Shown here: one piece after another, positions 1 through 6,534 of the stretch
Layout: each line of letters opens with the position of its first letter
Position numbering within the stretch: position 1 is the first letter of the stretch
Source of the DNA: Candidatus Babelota bacterium
GTDB lineage: Bacteria > Dependentiae > Babeliae > Babeliales > JABCYS01
NCBI GenBank assembly: GCA_013290085.1
Contig: JABCYS010000029.1
Location: 1 to 9,936 of the forward strand
Reading direction: 5' to 3'
Length of the DNA stretch: 9,936 bases
Program-made: the position numbers and the translations under genes
The notes under the pieces: generated by a model
Database searches by the model: none
Seen by the model: the letters and a program-made list of their open reading frames with translations, nothing else
Told to the model about the DNA's origin: nothing

Positions 1-414
1 AACTCAGCGCATGGTGCGTTGTCAGTTGGCGGTGACCTGTATGATTTTGCAAGGGTACTTGATGGACTTGAGCATTCGCACGCGGTACAGTTTTGCATTG
101 ATACTGCACATGCGTATGCGTATGGCTATAACCTTGCCGATGACAAGGAGCAAGATGTATTTGTGCAGATGTTGGATCGAGCAGTTAGTATCACGCGCGT
201 AGGTCTCATTCATTTAAATGATACAACCAAGGGGCTCGGGAAAAATCTTGACCAGCATGAAGTGATGGGACGGGGAAACATTGGTCGCGCAGCGTTACTA
301 CGATTTGCACAGCAGCCATCATTGCGACATATTCCTATTATCCTTGAACTGCCAGTTCTTACCGATGAAGAAGAAAAACAAATTTATTTTTCGTGTTTAG
401 GAGATTTATCATGA
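1..414 (+). CDS. nfo: Endonuclease IV (AP endonuclease), C-terminal part
   Basis: This is the 3' part of a gene that enters from the left edge; 137 residues are visible. Endonuclease IV is a zinc-dependent TIM-barrel enzyme that cuts the DNA backbone 5' of abasic sites in base excision repair. The visible part keeps the family's metal-ligand motifs in order: CIDTAHAYAYGY (Asp34 and His37 of the fragment, matching E. coli D179 and H182), IHLND (H216), NLDQHEVMGRGNIG (D229 and H231) and ILELP (E261). The fragment opens at NSAHGA, which matches the ENTAG segment just after a metal-binding Glu, so roughly half of the usual ~280 residues is missing only because the window starts there. A TTG at 19 is an internal codon and not the start. 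The stop codon overlaps the next start (ATGA), which suggests translational coupling to gap. Confidence 0.93.
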   Translation, partial: NSAHGALSVGGDLYDFARVLDGLEHSHAVQFCIDTAHAYAYGYNLADDKEQDVFVQMLDRAVSITRVGLIHLNDTTKGLGKNLDQHEVMGRGNIGRAALLRFAQQPSLRHIPIILELPVLTDEEEKQIYFSCLGDLS

Positions 415-1427
415 TTCGTATAGCGATTAACGGTTTGGGAAGAATCGGAAAATCATTTTTGCGTGCCGTTATGCAAGACGCAGCAGCAAGAAAAAAAATA
501 GAAGTTGTTGCCATTAACATTGGTCCCGGTTCTCTTGATTTAGTGGCCCATACTTTTAAGTATGACACTTTGATGGGAACGTATCAGGGAGAGGTTCAGT
601 TGGATGGCAAGACGCTGGTGATAGATGGCTATCGCATTCCTATTTACAAAGAACTTGATCCGGAAAAATTACCGTGGAAGCAACTGAATATTGATTGGGT
701 GGTTGAATGTACTGGCCACTTTACCAAGCGTGAAGGCGCAAGTAAGCATATAAAAGCTGGTGCAAAAAAAGTACTCATCTCGGCACCGGCAAGTGATGAT
801 GATGTAAGCATTATTCCCGGCGTAAATATGCAAGCCTATGATAAACAAAAACATGTGCTTGTTTCACTGGGCAGTTGTTCAACCAATGCCTTTGTGCCAG
901 TAGCAGATGTGTTACAAAAAACATTTGGTATCGAGCACGGTTTTGTTACCACGATTCATGCATACACGAATACCCAGGCATTGCTCGATATCGACCTTGG
1001 CGATGCGCGTAGAAACAGGGCAGCGGCATTGAATATTGTGCCAACCACAACGGGTGCCACCGCCATGGTAGGGAAAATTATTCCTGAACTTATTGGCTGT
1101 ATTCAGGGACATTCTGTGCGTGTACCGGTAGGCAAAGTTTCGTTGTTGGATTTTGGCTTTCTTTCGAAAAAAGAGATCACGGTAGCAACACTCAATAAAG
1201 CCTTCGAGCAGGCAGCAAAAGGATACCTCAAAGGCATCATGGCCGTTACTTCTGAAGAATTAGTTTCCAGTGATTTTTCTGGTAACCCATATTCGGTGAT
1301 CGTTGATGCCGGACTGACTCAGATATGTGGTCGCATGGCCAAAGTGTTTGGGTGGTATGATAATGAGTGGGCATATAGTGTCAGACTAAAAGATTTCTTG
1401 GTGTATGCGGAATCACAAGGGAATTGA
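411..1427 (+). CDS. gap: Glyceraldehyde-3-phosphate dehydrogenase, type I
   Basis: 338 residues, normal for the family. The enzyme oxidises glyceraldehyde 3-phosphate to 1,3-bisphosphoglycerate in the cytosol, or runs in reverse. Visible motifs are the Rossmann start INGLGRIG (6-13), the catalytic Cys156 in SCSTNA, catalytic His183 in TTIHAYTNTQ, the S-loop RRNRAAALNIVPTTTGA, and the C-terminal WYDNEWAYS. The usual second cysteine (SCTTNC) is Ala here. I chose the ATG at 411 because INGLGRIG follows directly and it overlaps the nfo stop in ATGA; an upstream TTG at 393 would add six non-homologous residues. The NAD-selecting Asp32 position holds Ile37 (AINIGPG) and the Pro188 position holds Asp195, so cofactor preference may differ from the classic NAD enzyme. 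Erythrose-4-phosphate dehydrogenase is a less likely alternative. Confidence 0.95.
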   Translation: MIRIAINGLGRIGKSFLRAVMQDAAARKKIEVVAINIGPGSLDLVAHTFKYDTLMGTYQGEVQLDGKTLVIDGYRIPIYKELDPEKLPWKQLNIDWVVECTGHFTKREGASKHIKAGAKKVLISAPASDDDVSIIPGVNMQAYDKQKHVLVSLGSCSTNAFVPVADVLQKTFGIEHGFVTTIHAYTNTQALLDIDLGDARRNRAAALNIVPTTTGATAMVGKIIPELIGCIQGHSVRVPVGKVSLLDFGFLSKKEITVATLNKAFEQAAKGYLKGIMAVTSEELVSSDFSGNPYSVIVDAGLTQICGRMAKVFGWYDNEWAYSVRLKDFLVYAESQGN

Positions 1428-1545
1428 AAAAATAATTTTTAATACTGCCAATGAACAAAAAAGAGAGCTCGGGGCGATTGGCCTGAGCGTTGCTGTCCTG
1501 TCAGGGCAAAGTGATAAGTTCCGCTTTGTCATGGCAAAGGCATAA
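1405..1545 (+). CDS. Possible small ORF (46 aa) after gap
   Basis: An open frame starting MRNHKGIEK overlaps the last 23 bases of gap in another frame and ends two bases before the next small ORF. Its codon use from about 1450 onward (CTC GGG GCG ATT GGC CTG AGC) and its balanced amino-acid content look like coding sequence. However, no Shine-Dalgarno is seen before the ATG at 1405, and I recognise no domain. An AAGGG at 1418-1422 has no standard start codon in this frame behind it. It could be a remnant of a decayed gene rather than a live one. Function unknown. Confidence 0.22.
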   Translation: MRNHKGIEKIIFNTANEQKRELGAIGLSVAVLSGQSDKFRFVMAKA

Positions 1546-1547
1546 AA

Positions 1548-1727
1548 ATGGTTTGCGTTAATGTCGAAAAGATTTATGTTGCAACGCTTTTCTCTTTTTT
1601 CGCATGCTTGGCAACTAATCAATCTACTTGTAGCCTCAACAAAAAATCTACAGATGATGATGATAAATCCGATTCTGTTATATATAACGGGCTGCTCCTA
1701 AAAACTTACACAAATCTACACATTTGA
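1548..1727 (+). CDS. Small putative secreted protein (59 aa), perhaps truncated
   Basis: The ATG at 1548 has a well-placed Shine-Dalgarno AAAGG (1536-1540, spacing 7). Residues 7-22 (EKIYVATLFSFFACLA) form a hydrophobic, signal-peptide-like stretch, followed by a polar segment with KKSTDDDDKSD (32-42). No real lipobox is seen (FFAC is a poor match). The frame ends inside the inverted repeat at 1713-1738 beside the TnpB-like gene. One reading is that a longer secreted-protein gene was cut by insertion of that element; no continuation was found beyond 3320. No known family is recognised. The start context supports translation better than the length does. Confidence 0.4.
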   Translation: MVCVNVEKIYVATLFSFFACLATNQSTCSLNKKSTDDDDKSDSVIYNGLLLKTYTNLHI

Positions 1728-1738
1728 GCTTGTAGATT
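1713..1738. repeat. 8-bp perfect inverted repeat downstream of tnpB
   Basis: AATCTACA (1713-1720) and TGTAGATT (1731-1738) are perfect inverted copies with a 10-base loop, starting 11 bases beyond the tnpB stop. On the tnpB transcript the hairpin would be followed by an AT-rich stretch with TTTTT. The heptamer AATCTAC also occurs at 1621-1627 and 1645-1651, and a perfect 12-base palindrome GTTATATATAAC lies at 1677-1688. These could be the subterminal hairpin of an IS605-type right end, part of the omega-RNA scaffold that TnpB genes carry at the 3' end, or a weak terminator. The sequence alone does not decide between them. Confidence 0.5.
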
Positions 1739-1748
1739 ATATAAGACG

Positions 1749-3272
1749 CTAGCCGAGCAGTTCTGCTAACGGTTCGCATTTGGGAATTTCACCCAAAGAT
1801 TCCAGGGTATAAATCTTATGGTTCGGCAGAGGCGGAACCTTAGATCGACGTTTTGTCGCCCGAAAACGTGCTTCATGCACTGCTTGAATTTCCTTTGCAA
1901 CTTTAGACCATAGAGTCCATACGTGTTTCCCTCGATTCCTTTCAGGTAGAGGGAAAGCGACATGAACACCTTTATTGTCAGTGAATTTAATCAGACAACG
2001 AGTCGGCTGTTCAGAAAATCCGAAAAATCTTCTTGCTATGCATAATGCTGCTGCGTGATGTGTTGATAATCCATAGCGATCTTTAAATTTAACTTGTCCT
2101 ATAACAGAGGTATAAGCACTGTTGACGGTATGAACTTTGATTGCGTTACGCCAAGCGCGAGACACCAAAGTTTCTCTTATCGCACTATAGGCAAATAAGT
2201 GTAGAGTGCGTGCGCCTGCAGCAGAATGCAGAGCTGTTTTTTTATTAGTAAAATCTAAATCTTCTATAATAATGGGTTTTTGTTTTTGCCTTGCAAGCTC
2301 TACAAGTTCTGCACAGGTATCACCGATTATAGCTGCGCGCTGCTTTTTGTTCTTGCCGTATAAGTTCAGTGGCAGGGTGTGTTTGGCAATAGGATTACCC
2401 CGCGCATCAGTCTCAACAATCGCAAGATGGTCAGTGTTACAATCAACGCCAATGACGCCATGCCGCTCATCAGAAATCCATTGCGGTTCTTTAAGCGCTA
2501 TACTTGCAAACACCTCCCAACCTTTTTCATCACGCACAAAACGAAAACTTATTGCTTGTTTTTGACGAAGTGCTTCCATCAGATAGTCATGCCCATACGC
2601 AAAAGAAACATCCTGCAAATATAAATAGGTACCGAATTCTTTCAGAGCATTTGGTAGACGCATACGTAAGGTGAATGTTTGATCTTGTTGCAATGTTGCT
2701 ACGCAATTTACATTACCCGCTGTTTCATCTTTAGAGCCGACGAGGAAAAATTCATTATTGCGTGCATCCTGCCATGTAGCACGCCATGCTTGGTGGTTTT
2801 TATACCCATTTTCTTCCAGATAAAACTGTTTATGAAATAATTTTTTACTCCCGAAACAGAGGCGCTTAACACTGCTTTTTCGATCAGCTTCTAACTGATC
2901 TTGCTTTCTTTTAAGATGAAGTAATTTCCTTTTTTTCTGATGAACACTAAAAGGATTTTTCTGTTTTTTTAGCTTCTTTTCAAGATTTTGTATTCGCCAA
3001 TCAAGTGAGGCTATTTGCATAGGTAGCGAAGTTTTTTTTGACTTGATCATCCCTTCAAGTTGTATGCGACAGGCATTAAAGTGACGGGCCGTTATACCGA
3101 ACTGCACAATGAACTGACGTTTAAGCTCGTTCATAGAAATACCTTTGCAAAGGCTTGCAAATAAAGCTCGTGTTACTTTAGAAAGGAGTTTGCCGCATTC
3201 ATTTAAAACTTCATGTTGCTTTTCATCAAGATGTGGCCGTGCTCGAAGGGTAAAGGTGCGTGTCTCATTCAT
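1749..3272 (-). CDS. tnpB: TnpB-like protein (IS605/IS1341 OrfB type), no zinc finger
   Basis: 507 residues from the ATG at 3272, which opens as MNETRTFTLRARP in the manner of TnpB N-termini; a TTG at 3320 would add 16 residues. Neither start has a good Shine-Dalgarno. TnpB proteins are RNA-guided RuvC-type nucleases of IS200/IS605 elements. RuvC-I is GVIGVDCNTDHLAI with Asp277, and RuvC-II is KPIIIEDLDF with Glu337. The RuvC-III region is YGLSTHHAAALCIARR (about 399-414), where the usual Asp of D-x-N-A-A aligns with Thr404. There is no CxxC zinc finger between RuvC-II and III. A lysine-rich coiled segment lies near 75-145, and about 90 residues follow RuvC-III. No TnpA is present in the window, so this is an IS1341-like solo gene or a domesticated copy. 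It may be a nuclease-inactive descendant or a subfamily with a rearranged active site. Confidence 0.85.
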   Translation of the reverse strand: MNETRTFTLRARPHLDEKQHEVLNECGKLLSKVTRALFASLCKGISMNELKRQFIVQFGITARHFNACRIQLEGMIKSKKTSLPMQIASLDWRIQNLEKKLKKQKNPFSVHQKKRKLLHLKRKQDQLEADRKSSVKRLCFGSKKLFHKQFYLEENGYKNHQAWRATWQDARNNEFFLVGSKDETAGNVNCVATLQQDQTFTLRMRLPNALKEFGTYLYLQDVSFAYGHDYLMEALRQKQAISFRFVRDEKGWEVFASIALKEPQWISDERHGVIGVDCNTDHLAIVETDARGNPIAKHTLPLNLYGKNKKQRAAIIGDTCAELVELARQKQKPIIIEDLDFTNKKTALHSAAGARTLHLFAYSAIRETLVSRAWRNAIKVHTVNSAYTSVIGQVKFKDRYGLSTHHAAALCIARRFFGFSEQPTRCLIKFTDNKGVHVAFPLPERNRGKHVWTLWSKVAKEIQAVHEARFRATKRRSKVPPLPNHKIYTLESLGEIPKCEPLAELLG

Positions 3273-3428
3273 ATGTTTGTTGCCGCTTATACCAAAGGTA
3301 ACTTTTTTTATGCGACCCAAAATCTATGCAGAATTATTATATTTGTACATTTTTGTTTATATTTTATTGAGCAGTTACAAATCTCATGGCTCACAGGTGG
3401 ACAGGTAAGTATGTAAGCAAAGCCGCCC

Positions 3429-3460
3429 TTTACGCCCCCCCCATTTTCCACTAATATAAA
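3429..3460 (+). promoter_or_regulatory. Possible promoter of the tRNA gene
   Basis: TTTACG (3429-3434, 4/6 to the -35 consensus) lies 18 bases before TAATAT (3453-3458), which overlaps TATAAA (3455-3460, 5/6 to -10). The predicted start would lie 10-15 bases before the tRNA. The spacer contains a run of eight C. The rest of the stretch between tnpB and the tRNA shows no gene. Confidence 0.3.
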
Positions 3461-3479
3461 CTGATTCTTTCTGTTTAAC

Positions 3480-3555
3480 GGGCCCATAGCTCAGTGGTTA
3501 GAGCAATCGGCTCATAACCGAGAGGTCCCAGGTTCAAATCCTGGTGGGCCCACCA
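3480..3555 (+). tRNA. tRNA with anticodon CAT (Ile2 or Met)
   Basis: A full cloverleaf of 76 bases with encoded CCA. The acceptor is GGGCCCA/TGGGCCC, the D stem GCTC/GAGC with loop AGTGGTTA, and the anticodon arm ATCGG-CTCATAA-CCGAG with anticodon CAT; the outer A-G pair is a mismatch. The variable loop is AGGTC, the T arm CCAGG-TTCAAAT-CCTGG, and the discriminator base A. The paired first acceptor base rules out a bacterial initiator tRNA, which has an unpaired first base. The acceptor and the CGGCTCATAACCG anticodon arm resemble bacterial tRNA-Ile2, whose C34 is changed to lysidine by TilS, more than elongator tRNA-Met. I lean to Ile2 but cannot settle it. Gene 3596 starts 41 bases downstream and may share the transcript. 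Confidence 0.95.
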
Positions 3556-3595
3556 AAAACCCAACCGTTTATACGTTGGCAGAAAGGTTTTTTCA

Positions 3596-4309
3596 ATGAC
3601 CGAACTACCATTCCAAAAACTCCTTGAGTTAGTCAACTTTGATCAGCACGTACACAAAACCCGTATAGAAACCAAAAATCTACACACAGAGATTGGTCAG
3701 CTCGAGGTACAGGTTGATAAACACAACGAACAACTCCAGGTATTTAAAAACAAATGGCAAGAAGCTAAACACGAAGTCGCCCTCAAAGAACTAGAAATGA
3801 AAGAACTGGATGAGGCAGAAAAAAAGGCGAGCAACCGTTTAGACAATCTTCAAGATCCTAAAGAATACCAATCAATAAAAAAAGAAATCGAATACCTCAA
3901 AACAAAACAGCATGAATACGAACAAGTGCTCCTTACCGCATGGAACGGGGTTGAAACTGCTGAACGGGAATATAAAAATAAACATCTGAGCTATGATGAA
4001 GAAATAAAAAAACTACAAACCACGCTCGCTGAAAAAAGAACTCAGATGGAAGAAAAGCAAAAAATGCTCAATGAGGCAGAAAGTCAGCGCGTAGCAAAAA
4101 TACAAAATATCCCCCCGGAATGGCTTGAAAAATATGAACGCATGCAATCACGGGTGCCAAACCCGGTGGTGCCTGCCATTAATGATTCATGCAGTGCATG
4201 TAATGTTAGATTGTTAGCGCAAGACATTATCCAGTTGCGCAACCGCGCATTATTACAATGCAAAAATTGTTATCGATTTTTATACCTCGAATCAGCTATG
4301 CAAGGTTAA
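3596..4309 (+). CDS. Coiled-coil protein with C-terminal C4 zinc ribbon (DUF164-like)
   Basis: 237 residues. A long charged coiled coil (about 20-165, rich in E, K and Q) contains the family-like segment DPKEYQSIKKEIEYLK (87-102). A C-terminal zinc ribbon follows, with CSAC (Cys199, Cys202) and CKNC (Cys222, Cys225). This layout matches the widespread bacterial C4-type zinc-ribbon family (DUF164, zf-RING_7), whose members are thought to bind nucleic acid; exact function is unknown. The ATG at 3596 has an AAAGG eight bases upstream. It is first in a run of four + strand genes and lies 16 bases before the RNase HI gene, an association that fits a role in RNA or DNA metabolism. The protein is cytosolic, with no signal or membrane segment. 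Confidence 0.85.
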   Translation: MTELPFQKLLELVNFDQHVHKTRIETKNLHTEIGQLEVQVDKHNEQLQVFKNKWQEAKHEVALKELEMKELDEAEKKASNRLDNLQDPKEYQSIKKEIEYLKTKQHEYEQVLLTAWNGVETAEREYKNKHLSYDEEIKKLQTTLAEKRTQMEEKQKMLNEAESQRVAKIQNIPPEWLEKYERMQSRVPNPVVPAINDSCSACNVRLLAQDIIQLRNRALLQCKNCYRFLYLESAMQG

Positions 4310-4325
4310 ACGGAAAAGTAATTCC

Positions 4326-4820
4326 ATGAAACAACTTTCTTTTTTTGAGTCGTCACCTGACTCAGCACCCTGGCATTTGTATGTTGATGGTGCGGCCCGA
4401 AATAATCCAGGTCCTGCAGGCGCAGGCCTACACCTGATTCGCAATGGGAAAACCGTTTTGAAAAAAGGATATTTTTTGGGTCCAAAAACAAATAACCAAG
4501 CAGAATACTTAGCACTCTTGCTTGGCCTGTTTAATGCAGCAAAAAAAGTTGGGGCACATGATTCACTGGAAATTTTTGCAGATTCCCAACTCCTGGTTCA
4601 ACAAATGAAAGGAGTCTACAAAGTTAAAGATGTGCAACTAAAATTATTACAATCGATAGCCTTCAAACTTCTTATGAATTTTACTACCTATTCTTTTATG
4701 CATGTACCACGCGCTGAAAATGCGCATGCCGATGAAATGGCAAACGAAGGTATCGATAAGAAAATTAAACCACCAACTGAATTCATAACCTTATTAAATA
4801 CGCATGAAATTTCCTTGTAA
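4326..4820 (+). CDS. rnhA: Ribonuclease HI
   Basis: 164 residues. The enzyme hydrolyses the RNA strand of RNA-DNA hybrids using two metal ions. All four catalytic acidic residues are present: Asp21 in YVDGAARNNPGPAG, Glu60 in NNQAEYLAL, Asp86 in FADSQLLV, and Asp136 in the HVPRAENAHADEMAN segment. A short N-terminal extension (1-15) precedes the fold; it has no hybrid-binding domain. The sequence resembles the single-domain RNase HI type with the NNQAEY motif more than E. coli RnhA. The upstream GGAAAAG is a weak Shine-Dalgarno, but the 16-base gap to the previous gene allows coupling. Its 3' end overlaps the next gene by 17 bases in another frame. Confidence 0.93.
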   Translation: MKQLSFFESSPDSAPWHLYVDGAARNNPGPAGAGLHLIRNGKTVLKKGYFLGPKTNNQAEYLALLLGLFNAAKKVGAHDSLEIFADSQLLVQQMKGVYKVKDVQLKLLQSIAFKLLMNFTTYSFMHVPRAENAHADEMANEGIDKKIKPPTEFITLLNTHEISL

Positions 4821-6036
4821 ATCATTAATACTCCTTGTGGTATGTAGTTTATATGCCGATGCCGGTGCGCCTGAACTTTCTCAGTCAGGAGCTCCTGTAC
4901 TTTCATTACTGGAACAAAGTGAAAAACAAAATAACAAACTAAAACCATTGCATGTACGCGTGTTACTTGATGTGCGTAAAGCGGGCGACCTTGATCCGTG
5001 GCATATTAACGGCAAGAAAGAAATTTTTGTGACCGATCTTGCCGTACCAGCAAAAAAAATAAAACATGAGGCGGTGCGGGCGCAGGTAGCCCAAGCTGGT
5101 GTTGCAGTCACGGATGTGCGAGAACAAAAATCGCCATTAATTACCAAGGCGCTCAGAATTCAATCACCCGATGGGTATTTGTGTGTTGATGGTACCTGGT
5201 ACCAAGGTTCTCTGTATTTTGTCATGGAGGGCAATAGTGCTCTGTTGATTAATAATATTGAGATCGAAGATTATATTTATTCGGTACTTAAAACAGAAAG
5301 TATGTCGAGCTGGCCTATCGAAATGCATAAGGTTCTTGCTATTGCTTCACGTACCTACGTGATTGCAAAAATTATGGAAGCACAAAAACTGAACCGTTTG
5401 TATCACATCAAAAATACCAATGCCCACCAAACCTATACCGGCTATCATGAAACAAAAGCAATCAAGCAAGCAGTTGATGAAACACGCGATCTTTTTTTGG
5501 CATACAACAATAAACCAATCCTTGCCATGTACGATATTTGTTGCGGCGGGTTAATCCCGTCAAAAAAAAGCGGCGTTAATTTTGAACATGCTCCCTATCT
5601 TGCGCGTACCTATGCTTGTACCTTTTGCAAAAAAGCAAAGGTGTATAATTGGTCAGCGAACTATACCTTTGATTATCTGGAAACTGCTCTCAAAAGAGAT
5701 ATTCCGAATCTCAAAAAAATCAAAGACATAAAAATAATAAAGAAAGATCATGCAGGTACGGTGCAAAAAGTTGTGATAAAGGCGGCAAGTGGGCATCACC
5801 ATCTGCGCGGCAAAAGAATGTATTCCTTGCTCAAGAACATAAAAAGTTTTTGCTTCTCGATCGAAAATACTGGAAAAAAGATAGTTTTTAAGGGCCGAGG
5901 GTATGGCCATCATATGGGCTTATGCCAGTGGGGTGCGCGACAAATGGTGCAAGAAGGTTGGCCGTATCACCGCATCTTAAAATATTATTATCCAACTACT
6001 CAGATTATGAAGCTCGATAGAATTATTACTGCTTAA
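4804..6036 (+). CDS. SpoIID/LytB-like peptidoglycan hydrolase (lytic transglycosylase)
   Basis: 410 residues. SpoIID-family enzymes cleave glycan strands of peptidoglycan, typically strands lacking peptide stems. A signal peptide is likely at 1-20 (MKFPCKSLILLVVCSLYADA), placing it outside the cytoplasmic membrane. The family core is clear: IEDYIYSVLKTESMSSWPIE (154-173) with Glu165 as the expected catalytic acid, then IASRTYV (180-186), YDICCGG (243-249), and the C-terminal block GRGYGHHMGLCQWGA (364-378), then WPYHRILKYYYP. Cys246, Cys247, Cys272 and Cys275 could form a metal site, as some SpoIID proteins bind zinc. The start overlaps rnhA by 17 bases. No sporulation gene is near, so a vegetative wall-remodelling role is more likely than sporulation. 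Confidence 0.88.
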   Translation: MKFPCKSLILLVVCSLYADAGAPELSQSGAPVLSLLEQSEKQNNKLKPLHVRVLLDVRKAGDLDPWHINGKKEIFVTDLAVPAKKIKHEAVRAQVAQAGVAVTDVREQKSPLITKALRIQSPDGYLCVDGTWYQGSLYFVMEGNSALLINNIEIEDYIYSVLKTESMSSWPIEMHKVLAIASRTYVIAKIMEAQKLNRLYHIKNTNAHQTYTGYHETKAIKQAVDETRDLFLAYNNKPILAMYDICCGGLIPSKKSGVNFEHAPYLARTYACTFCKKAKVYNWSANYTFDYLETALKRDIPNLKKIKDIKIIKKDHAGTVQKVVIKAASGHHHLRGKRMYSLLKNIKSFCFSIENTGKKIVFKGRGYGHHMGLCQWGARQMVQEGWPYHRILKYYYPTTQIMKLDRIITA

Positions 6037-6054
6037 GATAAAAAAGGGGAACCT

Positions 6055-6528
6055 ATGTCCAACTACAAAGGACATGTTGCGGGCGGTGTTGTTGCGTTTG
6101 CAATGCTTGTTGCATTCATCAATACGTCCACTTGTTCATGGATGAGATTAGCTGAGTGGTTTGTATTTGCTCTTGGCGGGGCTTTGTTTCCCGACATTGA
6201 TATTAAAAGTAAGGGGCAAAAAATATTTTATCGCTTATTGCTCATTGCCATGCTCTTTTTATTACTGCAACAAAGAATAATACCTGTTCTCTTTTTAGGA
6301 GTAACAGGAGTATTGCCCATGGTGGTTAAACATCGTGGTATTTTTCATCACCCGTGGTTTATTGTCCTGCTTTCAGCAGCGCCAGTGGTAGTAGCATATT
6401 TGTACTGGCCACGGTACGTGGCCTTGCTGCAGGGAGATGCTTTTTTCTTTTGTGCAGGTGCGCTGTCACACCTTATTCTGGATCGGGGTTTAATAAGAGT
6501 AGTTAAGCAGTTGCTGTTGATGGCGTAG
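6055..6528 (+). CDS. YdjM/DUF457-type membrane-bound metal-dependent hydrolase
   Basis: 157 residues with several hydrophobic segments (about 10-22, 34-46, 60-90, 100-117, 127-141). The family's conserved polar residues are spread along the chain: His7 after YKG, FPDID (Asp47, Asp49), KHRGIFHH (92-99) and SHLILDR (His139, Asp143). This matches the DUF457/YdjM family, annotated as membrane-bound metal-dependent hydrolases with poorly known substrates. The ATG has a strong AAGGGGA just upstream and lies 18 bases after the SpoIID-like gene, so it is probably the last gene of the same transcript. Its 3' end overlaps a gene on the other strand by 26 bases, leaving no room for a separate terminator. 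Confidence 0.82.
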   Translation: MSNYKGHVAGGVVAFAMLVAFINTSTCSWMRLAEWFVFALGGALFPDIDIKSKGQKIFYRLLLIAMLFLLLQQRIIPVLFLGVTGVLPMVVKHRGIFHHPWFIVLLSAAPVVVAYLYWPRYVALLQGDAFFFCAGALSHLILDRGLIRVVKQLLLMA

Positions 6529-6534
6529 GATGAG
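6503..6534 (-). repeat. Shared 3' gene tail, copy 1 (copy 2 at 7633-7664)
   Basis: These 32 bases match 7633-7664 at 29 positions, and weaker similarity runs about 30 bases further into both genes. Both copies encode the end of a protein with HPTPST before a TAA stop, although the two genes are otherwise unrelated. Similarity stops at the stop codon. Confidence 0.8.

Noticed and set aside
1413..1622. 69-codon minus-strand frame in the gap-tnpB interval
   Set aside because: No ribosome binding site or family resemblance; the + strand has better candidates with a proper ribosome binding site.
2206..2565. 119-codon frame on the + strand
   Set aside because: It is fully antisense to the tnpB gene, whose RuvC motifs make the minus strand the coding one; the + frame has no recognisable motif.
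3435..3442. Run of eight C before the tRNA
   Set aside because: Could be a phase-variable tract or a sequencing weak point, but it is not in a gene and no function can be supported.
3321..3479. TnpA (Y1 transposase) gene or remnant next to tnpB
   Set aside because: The interval is too short and no HUH or catalytic Tyr motif can be read in any frame; it is AT-rich non-coding sequence and a possible tRNA promoter.
3561..3593. Hairpin CCAAC...GTTGG after the tRNA followed by six T
   Set aside because: The stem is only five or six pairs with a bulge, the T run begins nine bases later, and the AAAGG between them serves as the ribosome binding site of the next gene. Not convincing as a terminator.
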